Source: Thermoplasmata archaeon
Lineage (GTDB): Archaea > Thermoplasmatota > Thermoplasmata > Lutacidiplasmatales > UBA184
DNA: 35,107 nt
NCBI GenBank assembly: GCA_030041075.1
Contig: JASHOP010000010.1
Span: forward strand, 1 to 35,107
Reading direction: 5' to 3'
The translations under genes were made by a program, and so were the position numbers. Shown here piece by piece: positions 10,206 to 18,790 of the stretch (within the stretch, counting starts at the first letter, position 1; every line of letters starts with the position of its first letter). Under the pieces are notes generated by a model. That model had not been told where the DNA came from, made no database searches, and saw only the letters and a program-made list of their open reading frames with translations.

Positions 10206-11237
10206 TTACGGCGCGAAGCGCGGGGGTACCCGGCAGGTGGCCCGGACGCGGGGCAGGCGGTACTTCTTCGGACCGGGCGCCCGCGACGGGGCCGCGGGGG
10301 TCGGGGGCGGCGGGTAGGCGCGAGGCAGGTCGACCCTCGTCCGCGAGACCGCGGATACGGCGGGCCGTTCGGATGCCGGGAGCGGGGTCGGAGCGGCCTC
10401 GGAGGAGCGGAGCGGCGAGGTCGCGGGAGCCCCGACGGCCGGGCCCGGTTCGGGATTTTGATCGGCCGGCACGTCGATCGGCACGGGGGCGGCGGTCGAA
10501 GCGGACGCGGCCGGGGCCCGCTCCTCCCCGGTGCCCCTCGGGCCGGGGAGCGGACCATCGCTCGCGGCGGTCGTTTTGGGTTCCGCCGGGGCCACCGGCG
10601 CGGGAGGGGGCGCGGACGCGAAGCGAACGGTCTCGCCGCACGCCGGGCACGCGTACTCGCTGATCCCCTTGTGCCGGAGCGGGGTCCGGCACCGGGGGCA
10701 GGGGATCGGCTTCGCGGTGACGTAGGCCGCGAACAGCTCCTGGGAGCGGCGGTCGGCGATCGGCGACGTTCCGCGGGCCGGAGCGGAGGGCGCCTCAGCG
10801 GACCCCTCCCCGGCGGTTCCGGCGACGCGGGCGCGCACGGTGGTGAGCCGGCCGCAGGTCGGACAGACGACGATCGAACCCGTCGCCGCGGCGAGGAGCG
10901 GGACGTGACAGGATGGGCACACGGGCTTCGCCCCCGTCGGCGCGAGGGCCGTGCTCGGCCGCGGGACCCCGGCCGGGCTCTCCGCCGCTGGAGGATCGGG
11001 TCCGTCCGCCGGCGGCTCCTCGACGATCGGCGGAGCCCACCGGACGACCCGGAGCGCCGGGTCGTACGTCACCGGTGAGCCGGGGCGGGAGAGCTCATCG
11101 ATCAGGGCCTTCTCGGTCCTGCGCTCGCGCCAGGAGAGCGCGGCGGCGAGGCCGGGCACGCTCGTGGTCCCGAGCGACTCCACGGCGTCCCGGAGGGGTC
11201 CGAGGTCGTCCGGCGGTCGGCGGAACAGCGAGGGCAT
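10206..11237 (-). CDS. Zinc-ribbon protein with N-terminal winged-helix-like region and Pro/Ala-rich linker
   Basis: CPSCHVPLL...CPTCGR and CPRCRTPL...CPACGE CxxC pairs; N-terminal LRDAVESLGTTSVPGLAAALSWRERRTEKALIDEL. Confidence 0.65.
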   Translation of the reverse strand: MPSLFRRPPDDLGPLRDAVESLGTTSVPGLAAALSWRERRTEKALIDELSRPGSPVTYDPALRVVRWAPPIVEEPPADGPDPPAAESPAGVPRPSTALAPTGAKPVCPSCHVPLLAAATGSIVVCPTCGRLTTVRARVAGTAGEGSAEAPSAPARGTSPIADRRSQELFAAYVTAKPIPCPRCRTPLRHKGISEYACPACGETVRFASAPPPAPVAPAEPKTTAASDGPLPGPRGTGEERAPAASASTAAPVPIDVPADQNPEPGPAVGAPATSPLRSSEAAPTPLPASERPAVSAVSRTRVDLPRAYPPPPTPAAPSRAPGPKKYRLPRVRATCRVPPRFAP

Positions 11238-11390
11238 CGACCCCGCACGCGCGTCCCGGAGAGGAAGAACCTATCGTTCGACCGGAACGAGATGGGGAAG
11301 GCACCGACGGGGCGACGCCCGGTCTCGTGGACGGTGCCACCAGAAGTCGCACCGCCGGTGCCCGAGGCCATCCGGGATAGCGCTCCACGG

Positions 11391-11400
11391 ACTATATAGT
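11391..11400. promoter_or_regulatory. Perfectly palindromic TATA-like element ACTATATAGT
   Basis: 10-nt perfect palindrome in the divergent intergenic region between the zinc-ribbon gene (minus) and receiver-like ORF (plus). Confidence 0.5.
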
Positions 11401-11513
11401 TGACCGGACGCGCGGACGATGGAGGTTGCCGAGCGGCCAGGGAAGGGTTCATCTACTCGCGGCGACCAGTTTCCCACCCAAGGCACCCTCGGGGGAAGGG
11501 GCCGGTCCGATCC

Positions 11514-11954
11514 GTGGGGGAAGGCCAGGGCGGATCGGCATCGCCTCTCCCTGCGGCCGCGGAGGGCGTCGCCACGCGCCGGAACCGGGCCCCCATCGCC
11601 ATCGGCGCGTCGAACGACGAGATCCGGATCCTCCTCCGGGGCATCCTGCGGCTGCACCGCTACCCCGTAGCGGGGGAGGCGATGTCGCCGGCCGACCTGG
11701 CGCGCCTGCCGCCGGAGACCCGGATCCTCGTCTACGACGTGGGCGGGGACGTGGCCCGGTGGACCGACTCCGTGTCGGCCCTGACCCGGGATAACCCCGG
11801 CATCCAGGTGCTGGCGCTCCTTCCGCTCGGGAGCGACGTGGGCCACTCGGACGCGGAGCGCATCGGGGCGCTCGCGATCCTCGTGAAGCCGTTCAAGGCT
11901 CACGACCTGGTCCGCGCGCTCGACGCCCTCGTGGCGGACCCGGGCGCTCCGTAG
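11514..11954 (+). CDS. Degenerate response-regulator receiver-like domain protein; start uncertain (GTG 11514 or upstream)
   Basis: IAIGASNDEIRILLRGILRLH...ILVYDVGGD...VLALLPLGSD...ALAILVKPFKAHDLVRALDAL; in-frame open from 11400. Confidence 0.55.
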   Translation: MGEGQGGSASPLPAAAEGVATRRNRAPIAIGASNDEIRILLRGILRLHRYPVAGEAMSPADLARLPPETRILVYDVGGDVARWTDSVSALTRDNPGIQVLALLPLGSDVGHSDAERIGALAILVKPFKAHDLVRALDALVADPGAP

Positions 11955-13155
11955 GAACGCCACGCGCCCCGGGCGCGGGTTCGGGTCCGGGGGCTCGCCC
12001 GGACCCGGGCCGGCGGGGGGCGACGCCGACCCGCGGACCGGCCTGACCGTCGAGGAACCCGCCCGGCTCCTCGAGACGACGCACGATCTTCCGGGTCGCC
12101 CCGGGGATCGGAAGCCGTTCGAGCTCGGCCGGGGTCACCCAGCGGCGCGTCGAGCTCGTGGCGGGCCGGCGGGCGCCGGGTCGGCCCTGGAAGACACGGA
12201 GCTCGACCGTGAAGTGGCTGTAGGCGTGGTGGACCGACCCCAGGTCGGCGAGCCCACGCACCCGCGCCCGGGTCTCCTCGAGGAGCTCGCGTCGCGCGGC
12301 GTGCTCGGGGTCCTCCCCCGGTTCGATCTTGCCGCCCGGGAACTCCCAGAGACCCCCCAGGAGACCTCCCGCCGGCCGTCGCTGCACGAGCCAGCGACCC
12401 CGGTCGGTCAGGACCACGACCGCTCCCCTCACGTGGGGCCGAGACCGTCGCGGAGCGCGCCGTGGGACCCGGGACGGATCGGCCAGCTCGCGGTACGCGC
12501 GGCAGGCGAACGCGACGGGACAGTCGGGGCATCGGGGGGCACGGGGAAGGCAAACCGTTTCGCCGAGCTCCATCACCGCCTCGTTGAACGGCCCGGCGTC
12601 CGGCGTCGGGAGCTCCGCGGCCAGCACCGCCGCGAGGCGAGCCCGCACGCGGGCGGTCCCGAGATCCCCCGTCTCCCGGGTCCACCGGGCCGCGACGCGA
12701 AGGCCGTTCGCCTCGAGCGCGACGACCGGCTCCCCGAACGCGAGGCTCGCGATCGCGCGGGCGATGTAGCGGCCGACGCCGGGCAGCCGTTCGAGCGACC
12801 CGGCCGAGCGGGGGAGCCGTCCGCCGTTCGTGCGAACGAGGAGCCGCGCGGCGTCGTGGAGGCGCCGCGCGCGGGCGTAGTACCCCGCGCCCTCCCACGC
12901 CTTCAGCACCTCCGACCGGCTCGCGCCCGCCAGCGCGCGAACGCTCGGGAACCGGGCGACGAACCGCTCGTAGTACGGGAGCGCCTGCCGGACCCGGGTC
13001 TGCTGGAGCAGGACCTCGGCGACCCAGATCCGGTACGGATCGCGCCGCGAACGCCAGGGGAGGGGCCGACGATGGTGGCGGAACCAGGCCACGAGGACCC
13101 GCGCGCGGCGCGACGGCGCCCGCGGCGGCGAGGCGGACGCTGGCTCCGGCTCCAC
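11893..13155 (-). CDS. mutY: A/G-specific adenine glycosylase (MutY) with C-terminal Nudix-like domain
   Basis: WVAEVLLQQTRV, LPGVGRYIARAIASLAFG, [4Fe-4S] CLPRAPRCPDCPVAFAC (Cx6Cx2Cx5C), Nudix box GGKIEPGEDPEHAARRELLEET, HHAYSHFTVEL. Confidence 0.92.
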   Translation of the reverse strand: MEPEPASASPPRAPSRRARVLVAWFRHHRRPLPWRSRRDPYRIWVAEVLLQQTRVRQALPYYERFVARFPSVRALAGASRSEVLKAWEGAGYYARARRLHDAARLLVRTNGGRLPRSAGSLERLPGVGRYIARAIASLAFGEPVVALEANGLRVAARWTRETGDLGTARVRARLAAVLAAELPTPDAGPFNEAVMELGETVCLPRAPRCPDCPVAFACRAYRELADPSRVPRRAPRRSRPHVRGAVVVLTDRGRWLVQRRPAGGLLGGLWEFPGGKIEPGEDPEHAARRELLEETRARVRGLADLGSVHHAYSHFTVELRVFQGRPGARRPATSSTRRWVTPAELERLPIPGATRKIVRRLEEPGGFLDGQAGPRVGVAPRRPGSGRAPGPEPAPGARGVPTERPGPPRGRRARGPGREP

Positions 13156-13183
13156 GCCCCCCGCGCCGCGAGACGAAACGCAG

Positions 13184-13192
13184 GCTTAAAGC
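13184..13192. promoter_or_regulatory. Near-palindromic TATA-like element GCTTAAAGC between divergent mutY and thioredoxin genes
   Basis: Centre at 13188 is 33 nt from both start codons (13155 minus; 13221 plus). Confidence 0.5.
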
Positions 13193-13220
13193 GGCGGGGG
13201 TTTTCAATCCGGACGAACGC

Positions 13221-13628
13221 GTGACCGGGAGCGAGCCGAGGGACCTGATTCCCGTCGACGATTCGACGTTCGAGGCGGAAGTCATCCGCTGCCGCCTCCC
13301 GGTCGTGGTCGACTTCTACGCCAACTGGTGCGCCCCCTGCCGCGTCGTCGAGCCCACGCTCCGGGAGCTCTCCATCCGCCTGGCGGGCCGGATCAAGTTC
13401 ACGAAAGTGAACGTGGATGAGGCCGAGGTCGTCACCCGCTCGTACGGAATCCACGCGATCCCGACGTACCTGTTCGTCGAATCCGGCACGGAACGGGGAC
13501 GGGAGATCGGACCGATCGACCCGGTGGCGTTCCGGGTCATCCTGCGGAAGTACTTCGCCGTGGGCGGCGCCGCGGGAGGCGGCCGCTCCGCGGCCCCCGG
13601 GGCGGCCAAGCCGGCCCCGGACCCGTAG
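13221..13628 (+). CDS. Thioredoxin-family protein
   Basis: VVVDFYANWCAPCRVVEPTLREL...KVNVDEAEVVTRSYGIHAIPTYLFVESG; WCAPC and cis-Pro motif. Confidence 0.92.
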   Translation: MTGSEPRDLIPVDDSTFEAEVIRCRLPVVVDFYANWCAPCRVVEPTLRELSIRLAGRIKFTKVNVDEAEVVTRSYGIHAIPTYLFVESGTERGREIGPIDPVAFRVILRKYFAVGGAAGGGRSAAPGAAKPAPDP

Positions 13629-13711
13629 CCAGGGCCGGCGGCGGTTCCGATCCCCGGCGCCTCGCCGGCCCCGGGAGCCCCGTTCTGCCACTCGCGTAGG
13701 GGGGACGGGTG

Positions 13712-15280
13712 CTAGTGACGGAACACCCGCCAACCGGTGAAGTACATCGACATGCCGTAGCGCTCGGCGGCGGCGATCACCTCGCGATCGCGAACGCTCC
13801 CCCCCGGCTGGATGATCGCGCGCACGCCCGCGCGTCCCGCGGCCTCGACCCCGTCGGGGAACGGGAAGAACGCGTCCGACGCGAGCACCGCGCCCCGGGC
13901 CCGCTCGCCGGCGACCTCGCAGGCGAGCTCGACCGCCTTGACGCGGGTCGGCTGGCCGGAGCCGATCCCCACCGTCGAGCTCCCGGACGCGAGGACGATA
14001 GCGTTCGACTTCGCGTGGCGAACGACCCTCCACGAGAACTCCAACGACGCCAGCACGGCGGCCTCCGGCGCGGACCCCGAGACGCGCGTGAGGTCGGACG
14101 GCACGATATCCCGCCGGTCGGCCTCCTGGACGAGGAGGCGGCCCAGGGCGCTCTTCGCCTCCCAGCGCGGGCGCGCGGCCGGGGACGGGTCGAGCCGGAC
14201 CAGCTTGATCTTGGGGCGCTGGCCGAGCCGGGCCAGGGCGGCCGGGTCGAACTCCGGCGCGCTCAGCAGGTCGACGAAGACCCCCGCCAGCGAGCCCGGG
14301 TCTGCCGCGCCGAACGGACGGTTGACGGCGATCGCGCATCCGTACCGGGCGACCGGGTCGGTGGCGACCGCGCGCGCGAGCGCTGCGTCGATCGTCGGGG
14401 CCCAGGCCGCGCCGCACGGGGTCGCGTGCTTCACGACCGCGGCGGCGGGCTCGCGGAACTCGGCAACGACCGCGGCGGCGGTCTCGAGGTCGAGGAGGTT
14501 GGTGTACGAGAGGGAGTCGCCCTTCACGAGCTCGATCGGCTCGGGATCGAACCCGACGCCCCCGGACCCGGTCCAGGCGTAGGCGGCCCCCCGCTGGTGC
14601 GGGTTTTCACCGTATCGGAGCGTGAGGCGGTCCCGGCGGAACCGGACCTCCCCCGGAAGGACGTCCGCGTCCCCTCCGGCCGCGGTGAGGCCCCGGGCGA
14701 TCGCGGCGTCGTACTCCGAGCACCGCTCGAACGCGCGCACGGCCAGGCGTTGGCGCGTCTCGGAGGAGACCGATCCGCGGAGGCGGCGGACCTCCTCGAG
14801 GAGCGGCCCGTACTGCTCCGGCCCGGTCACGACGGTGACGAACCGGTGGTTCTTCGCGGCGGCGCGGGCCAGGGCGACCCCGCCGATGTCGATGAACTCC
14901 TCCCGGTCGGTCGCCCGGGGCACATCCCGGAGGTGCCGCTCGAACGGGTAGAAGTTGACGACGACCAGGTCGAAGCCGAGGAGCCGCCGGTCGGCGAGCT
15001 CCGAGAGCCCCGGGGGAGTCCGGGGCGCGAGGACCCCCCCGAAGACCGCCGGGTGGAGGGTCTTGACCCGACCCCCGAACCACGACCCGACACCGGTCAG
15101 CTCCTCGACCGGCCGCGTCGGGACCCCCGCGTCCGTGAGACAACGGCCGGTGCCCTGCGTGGCCCACAGCTCCACGCCGAGCGCCGAGAGACCCCGCCCG
15201 AGATCGGGCAGACCGGTCTTGTCGTCCGTCGCGAGGACGGCCCGCCGGATCGGCTCGGCCGCCGGGGTTTCCGAATCCAC
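13712..15280 (-). CDS. purH: Bifunctional AICAR formyltransferase / IMP cyclohydrolase (GTG start proposed)
   Basis: MGS-like DDKTGLPDLGRGL, GRVKTLHPAVFGGVLA, VVVNFYPFE, RYGENPHQ, VVKHATPCGAA, HAKSNAIVLA; TATA-like ccttatc about 35 nt upstream. Confidence 0.92.
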   Translation of the reverse strand: MDSETPAAEPIRRAVLATDDKTGLPDLGRGLSALGVELWATQGTGRCLTDAGVPTRPVEELTGVGSWFGGRVKTLHPAVFGGVLAPRTPPGLSELADRRLLGFDLVVVNFYPFERHLRDVPRATDREEFIDIGGVALARAAAKNHRFVTVVTGPEQYGPLLEEVRRLRGSVSSETRQRLAVRAFERCSEYDAAIARGLTAAGGDADVLPGEVRFRRDRLTLRYGENPHQRGAAYAWTGSGGVGFDPEPIELVKGDSLSYTNLLDLETAAAVVAEFREPAAAVVKHATPCGAAWAPTIDAALARAVATDPVARYGCAIAVNRPFGAADPGSLAGVFVDLLSAPEFDPAALARLGQRPKIKLVRLDPSPAARPRWEAKSALGRLLVQEADRRDIVPSDLTRVSGSAPEAAVLASLEFSWRVVRHAKSNAIVLASGSSTVGIGSGQPTRVKAVELACEVAGERARGAVLASDAFFPFPDGVEAAGRAGVRAIIQPGGSVRDREVIAAAERYGMSMYFTGWRVFRH

Positions 15281-15506
15281 CCGCCTTACCCCGAACGGGG
15301 AGGGAGGCAGCGAGATAAGGTTCGCGGCCGATCGAACGGGTCGCCGCGCGGGGCCCGGCCGACGGGGCGTGTCGACCCAAGCCGGCGCGACCGATCGGGA
15401 GCGTCGGGCCGGGGTTTCGCCGGCCGCCCCGGGCCGACCCCGGATCTCGGCGGATCCACGAGACAACGAATAAATAGCGAGTCCCTGCCTAGTTGTTCCC
15501 TCCGGA

Positions 15507-17273
15507 GTGGTCGTGCATCGGATGCGTGGGGCTCGCCCGGCTCCGGGAGAGGTCGCGTCGCGGGTCCGCCCGTTGCCCCCGGCGACGCTCCGATCCGTCC
15601 GGGGCGGTGCCCGTACGGGGGGAGTCGGGTTCCCGGGCGCCGGGCGGCCGGGACCCCGCGCCCGCGCGCGGGCGTGGCGACGCCGGGGCCGACGGGGCCA
15701 AGCGTCCGCGATCGCGGTCCTGTTCGGGCTCCTGATCCTCGTGTCGATGATCGCGAACTACCTGATCACCCAGCTGCCCGGCCAGATGCAGTCGAACGAC
15801 CTCCAGCACGGCCTCGAGGTCGAGGACCAGGTCGGCCGGCTCGCCACCCTGATCCAGGACGACCTCGAGGGAGGGACGGTGGGAACCGAGGTCTCCCAGC
15901 CGATTTCGCTCGGATCCAACGGGGAGCCGCCGTTCGCCGGGCCGGACGGTGCGTCGATCCTCGGGGCGACCGCCGGCTCGGGCATGGCGATCTCGTTCAC
16001 CCTGGCGGGCCCGTCCACCTATTCGCCGCCCCAGGGATCCCCCGAAGGCGGCTCGGCGTCGGGCTGCTCGCTCACTCCCTCGGGCTCGAACCCGTCGAGC
16101 ATCAGCTGCTCCGCCGCGTCGAAGAACGCCTACAATTTCGCCGGGAACTCCCGCTCGTTCACCGCCTCGCTCACCGGTAGCGGGACGACGTGGCTCAACT
16201 ACACCACGAACAAGTCGACCGCCACCCTGGGCCTCACCGGCACGGGGACGCCGGAGATCCGGATCATCGGGAGCAACGATACCGTGTACCTCAACGGGAT
16301 CGGCTCGGGCAAGTCGTTCATCACCATCGTCGGAAGCTACGACAAGGTCACGGCGAACACCTCGGGGGGCCAGCCGGTCGCGATCACCTTCGTGGGGAAC
16401 CACGACACGATCACGTTCCCCACCGGGACCCAATCGGGGACGGTCACCACCGTGTTCTACGGCTCGAACGACGCGGGCTCGCTGTCGGCGGCCCCGACGA
16501 CCGGCATCTTCGACGTCTACTTCGTCGGATTCAACGCCACGAACGCGACCAGCCCGAACTGTCCGTACGACAACCTCACGCACAGCGACTCGTTCACCGG
16601 TGTGAACCCGACGGGCACGACGGGGGAGATCTACGTCTATCTCAACAACTCCGCGGGATACAACGCGGTCGCGCACAACGGCTCGAAGTGGACGACGACC
16701 TACGAGAGCGTCGCGGCGACGACATGCCCGTACTTCGCCCCCCTGAGCCTCGCGTTCGAGAACTCGGCGGTCTCGAGCGGGTCGTTCGTCGTCTCCCTCC
16801 ACAACCTCTACACCGCTGCGGCCAGCGTAGCGTTCGACTCGGGGGCCGTGATCTACTCGGTCGCCGGAGGGGTGCCCGAGATGGTCGACCCTCCGCTGAT
16901 CTCGGACGCGGGAGGCCTCCTGTCGATCACCATCCCCCGCTTCGAGGGCCCGTTGACGGGCGTGAGCGGCACGTCGACCACGATCCTGTCGTTCCGCCTC
17001 GTTTCCGTGGAGCAGATCGCGTTCCCCTCGAACGAATTCTCCCTGGCGTCGGCGGTCGACCTGACGATCAGCAGCCAGTACGCGGCGGCGTGGGTGAACT
17101 ACTTCGCCTCCCTGCCGACGGCGTGGGGGACCGTGACGTGCACGCCCACCGCCGTCTGCACCGGGCCGTACTCGTACACCGGCCCGCTCGGGACGGTGAC
17201 GCTCGCCATCCCGGCGAGCTCGGTGTCAGAGTTCGCGCTGACCGTCGGCACGCTCGCCGTCGCTACCGTCTGA
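15507..17273 (+). CDS. Archaeal pilin-like N-terminal hydrophobic segment followed by extracellular beta-solenoid-like repeats; secreted/surface protein
   Basis: RRGQASAIAVLFGLLILVSMIANYLITQL hydrophobic segment; repeats IRIIGSNDTVYLNG / ITIVGSYDKVTANT / ITFVGNHDTITFPT / TVFYGSNDAG; Ser/Thr-rich; TATA aataaatag near 15470. Confidence 0.7.
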   Translation: MVVHRMRGARPAPGEVASRVRPLPPATLRSVRGGARTGGVGFPGAGRPGPRARARAWRRRGRRGQASAIAVLFGLLILVSMIANYLITQLPGQMQSNDLQHGLEVEDQVGRLATLIQDDLEGGTVGTEVSQPISLGSNGEPPFAGPDGASILGATAGSGMAISFTLAGPSTYSPPQGSPEGGSASGCSLTPSGSNPSSISCSAASKNAYNFAGNSRSFTASLTGSGTTWLNYTTNKSTATLGLTGTGTPEIRIIGSNDTVYLNGIGSGKSFITIVGSYDKVTANTSGGQPVAITFVGNHDTITFPTGTQSGTVTTVFYGSNDAGSLSAAPTTGIFDVYFVGFNATNATSPNCPYDNLTHSDSFTGVNPTGTTGEIYVYLNNSAGYNAVAHNGSKWTTTYESVAATTCPYFAPLSLAFENSAVSSGSFVVSLHNLYTAAASVAFDSGAVIYSVAGGVPEMVDPPLISDAGGLLSITIPRFEGPLTGVSGTSTTILSFRLVSVEQIAFPSNEFSLASAVDLTISSQYAAAWVNYFASLPTAWGTVTCTPTAVCTGPYSYTGPLGTVTLAIPASSVSEFALTVGTLAVATV

Positions 17274-17610
17274 GCGGGACCGGATCCCGCGGACGGTCGT
17301 CAGCGCGGGGTCCCCGCCACCACCGCTTCGCCCCGACCAGCGTCCCCCAGGTCCGCCGGGTCGCGAACGGGTTCGCCCCATCCCCCGCCGCGCCGCCCCA
17401 CGCGGCGCGGACCGAGGCGAGGTCGGTATGCCCGACCTCCACGATCGCCCGGAACCGGTCGGCCCGGACCACCCGGAAGCGGACGCCGGCAGCGCCGTAC
17501 CGCTCGAGCGCCTCCGTCAGGAGGCGTTCCCAGGCGGGCGGCGCCGACGCCGCCGTGGATCCGGCGGTGCGCTCGACGCCGAGGTAGCGGGCCCGGGGCG
17601 GTCGGGTCCT
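17263..17610 (-). CDS. RNase P protein component 2 (Pop5/Rnp2)-like reading frame; no canonical start in the homologous N-terminal part (tool ORF begins GTG 17472)
   Basis: Reverse frame reads RTRPPRARYLGVERTAGSTAASAPPAWERLLTEALERYGAAGVRFRVVRADRFRAIVEVGHTDLASVRAAWGG...FATRRTWGTLVGAKRWW, similar to archaeal Pop5 (RYIAF..., GIIRC, RTLGVSGTIKRLKRKFL). Confidence 0.5.
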   Translation of the reverse strand, partial: RTRPPRARYLGVERTAGSTAASAPPAWERLLTEALERYGAAGVRFRVVRADRFRAIVEVGHTDLASVRAAWGGAAGDGANPFATRRTWGTLVGAKRWWRGPRADDRPRDPVPLRR

Positions 17611-18742
17611 ACCGGACGAGGTCGATGACTTCCTCGGACTCGCCGGCAGCGTAGCCTCCCTTCTGGCCGAGGAGGCCCGCCGCGCGGACGCCCGTGATGA
17701 TCAGGAGGACCTTGATCGTGTTCTCCATGTCGGGGGAGTTCTCGACGGAGCACCCCCAGATGATGCGGGCCCTCTTCGAGATCTTCCCGCCGACGAGCGC
17801 GGCCGCCTTCTCCGCCTCGCTGACGGTCATCGTCGGGCCGCCGATCACGCGGACGAGCGCCCCCGTCGCGTCCTTCAACTCCACGGAGCCGAGCAGCGGG
17901 GAGGTGAGCGCCTCGGTGACGGCTTCGGTGACGCGGTCGGTCGCGCTCTCGCTCTCCCCGAGTCCGATCAGGGCGACGCCGCCGTCCTTCATGACGGTCA
18001 GGATGTCGGCGTAATCGAGGTTCACGAGGCCGGGCCGTGTGACGATCTCGGTGATCCCCTTGATCGCGGTCATCAGGACCGCGTCCGCGAGCTTGAACGC
18101 CGAGTCGAGGGGCATGCGCGGCACGAGCTCGAGCAGCTTGTCGTTCTGGATCACGATCGTCGTGTCGCAGACGCGGCGGAGGCGCTCGAGCCCGTCGCGC
18201 GCCTGTTCCATCCGCGCCGCCCCCTCGCCCGCGAACGGCAGGGTGACGACGCCCATCGTGAGGGCTCCCGCTTCCTTGGCGACGCGGGCGACCAGGTGGG
18301 CGGAGCCGGTTCCGGTCCCGCCTCCCATGCCGGCGGTGACGAAGACGATGTGGGCGCCGTTGAGGAACTGCCGGAGCTCCTCCTCGTTCTCGCGGGCCGC
18401 CTCCTCCCCGATCTCGGGGCGGGCGCCCGCGCCCAGGCCCTTGGTCGCGCGTCGGCCGATGAGGATCTTGCGGGGGGAGTGGATCGTCAGTAGGTGCTTC
18501 GCGTCGGTGTTGATGGCGCACATCTCGGCGCCCTGGATCCCTTCCTCCACGCAGCGGTTGATCGTGTTCGAGCCCCCGCCTCCGCATCCGATGATCCGGA
18601 TGTTGACCTTGAGCGTCTCGGCGAGCTTCGCGAGCTCCTGGTCGTCGGCGCTCCCGAACTCCGCGGCGGCCGGCTTCTTCTCCTCTACCAGGCTCTGGTT
18701 CTCCTGATGCTTCGCGATAGCTTCCTGAATGATGGACTTCAT
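17609..18742 (-). CDS. ftsZ: Cell division GTPase FtsZ
   Basis: IRIIGCGGGGSNTINRC, AINTDAKHL, tubulin signature AGMGGGTGTGSAHLVA, ENSPDMENTIKVLLIITG. Confidence 0.96.
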   Translation of the reverse strand: MKSIIQEAIAKHQENQSLVEEKKPAAAEFGSADDQELAKLAETLKVNIRIIGCGGGGSNTINRCVEEGIQGAEMCAINTDAKHLLTIHSPRKILIGRRATKGLGAGARPEIGEEAARENEEELRQFLNGAHIVFVTAGMGGGTGTGSAHLVARVAKEAGALTMGVVTLPFAGEGAARMEQARDGLERLRRVCDTTIVIQNDKLLELVPRMPLDSAFKLADAVLMTAIKGITEIVTRPGLVNLDYADILTVMKDGGVALIGLGESESATDRVTEAVTEALTSPLLGSVELKDATGALVRVIGGPTMTVSEAEKAAALVGGKISKRARIIWGCSVENSPDMENTIKVLLIITGVRAAGLLGQKGGYAAGESEEVIDLVR

Positions 18743-18764
18743 GCTCGTTTCCCCAACCCTGTTT

Positions 18765-18790
18765 GTCAGACGAGCGTCATACGCTCTGAC
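18765..18790 (-). promoter_or_regulatory. Inverted repeat in ftsZ 5' region (GTCAGA-cga-GCGT-cat-ACGC-TCTGAC)
   Basis: 10-bp stem with 3-nt bulge and 3-nt loop between a TATA-like tacataaa (18811) and the ftsZ ATG (18742). Confidence 0.5.

Noticed and set aside
11419-11670. 83-aa ORF directly downstream of the palindromic TATA
   Set aside because: Low-complexity Arg/Ser/Gly-rich translation overlapping the receiver-like domain in another frame; not supported as a gene.
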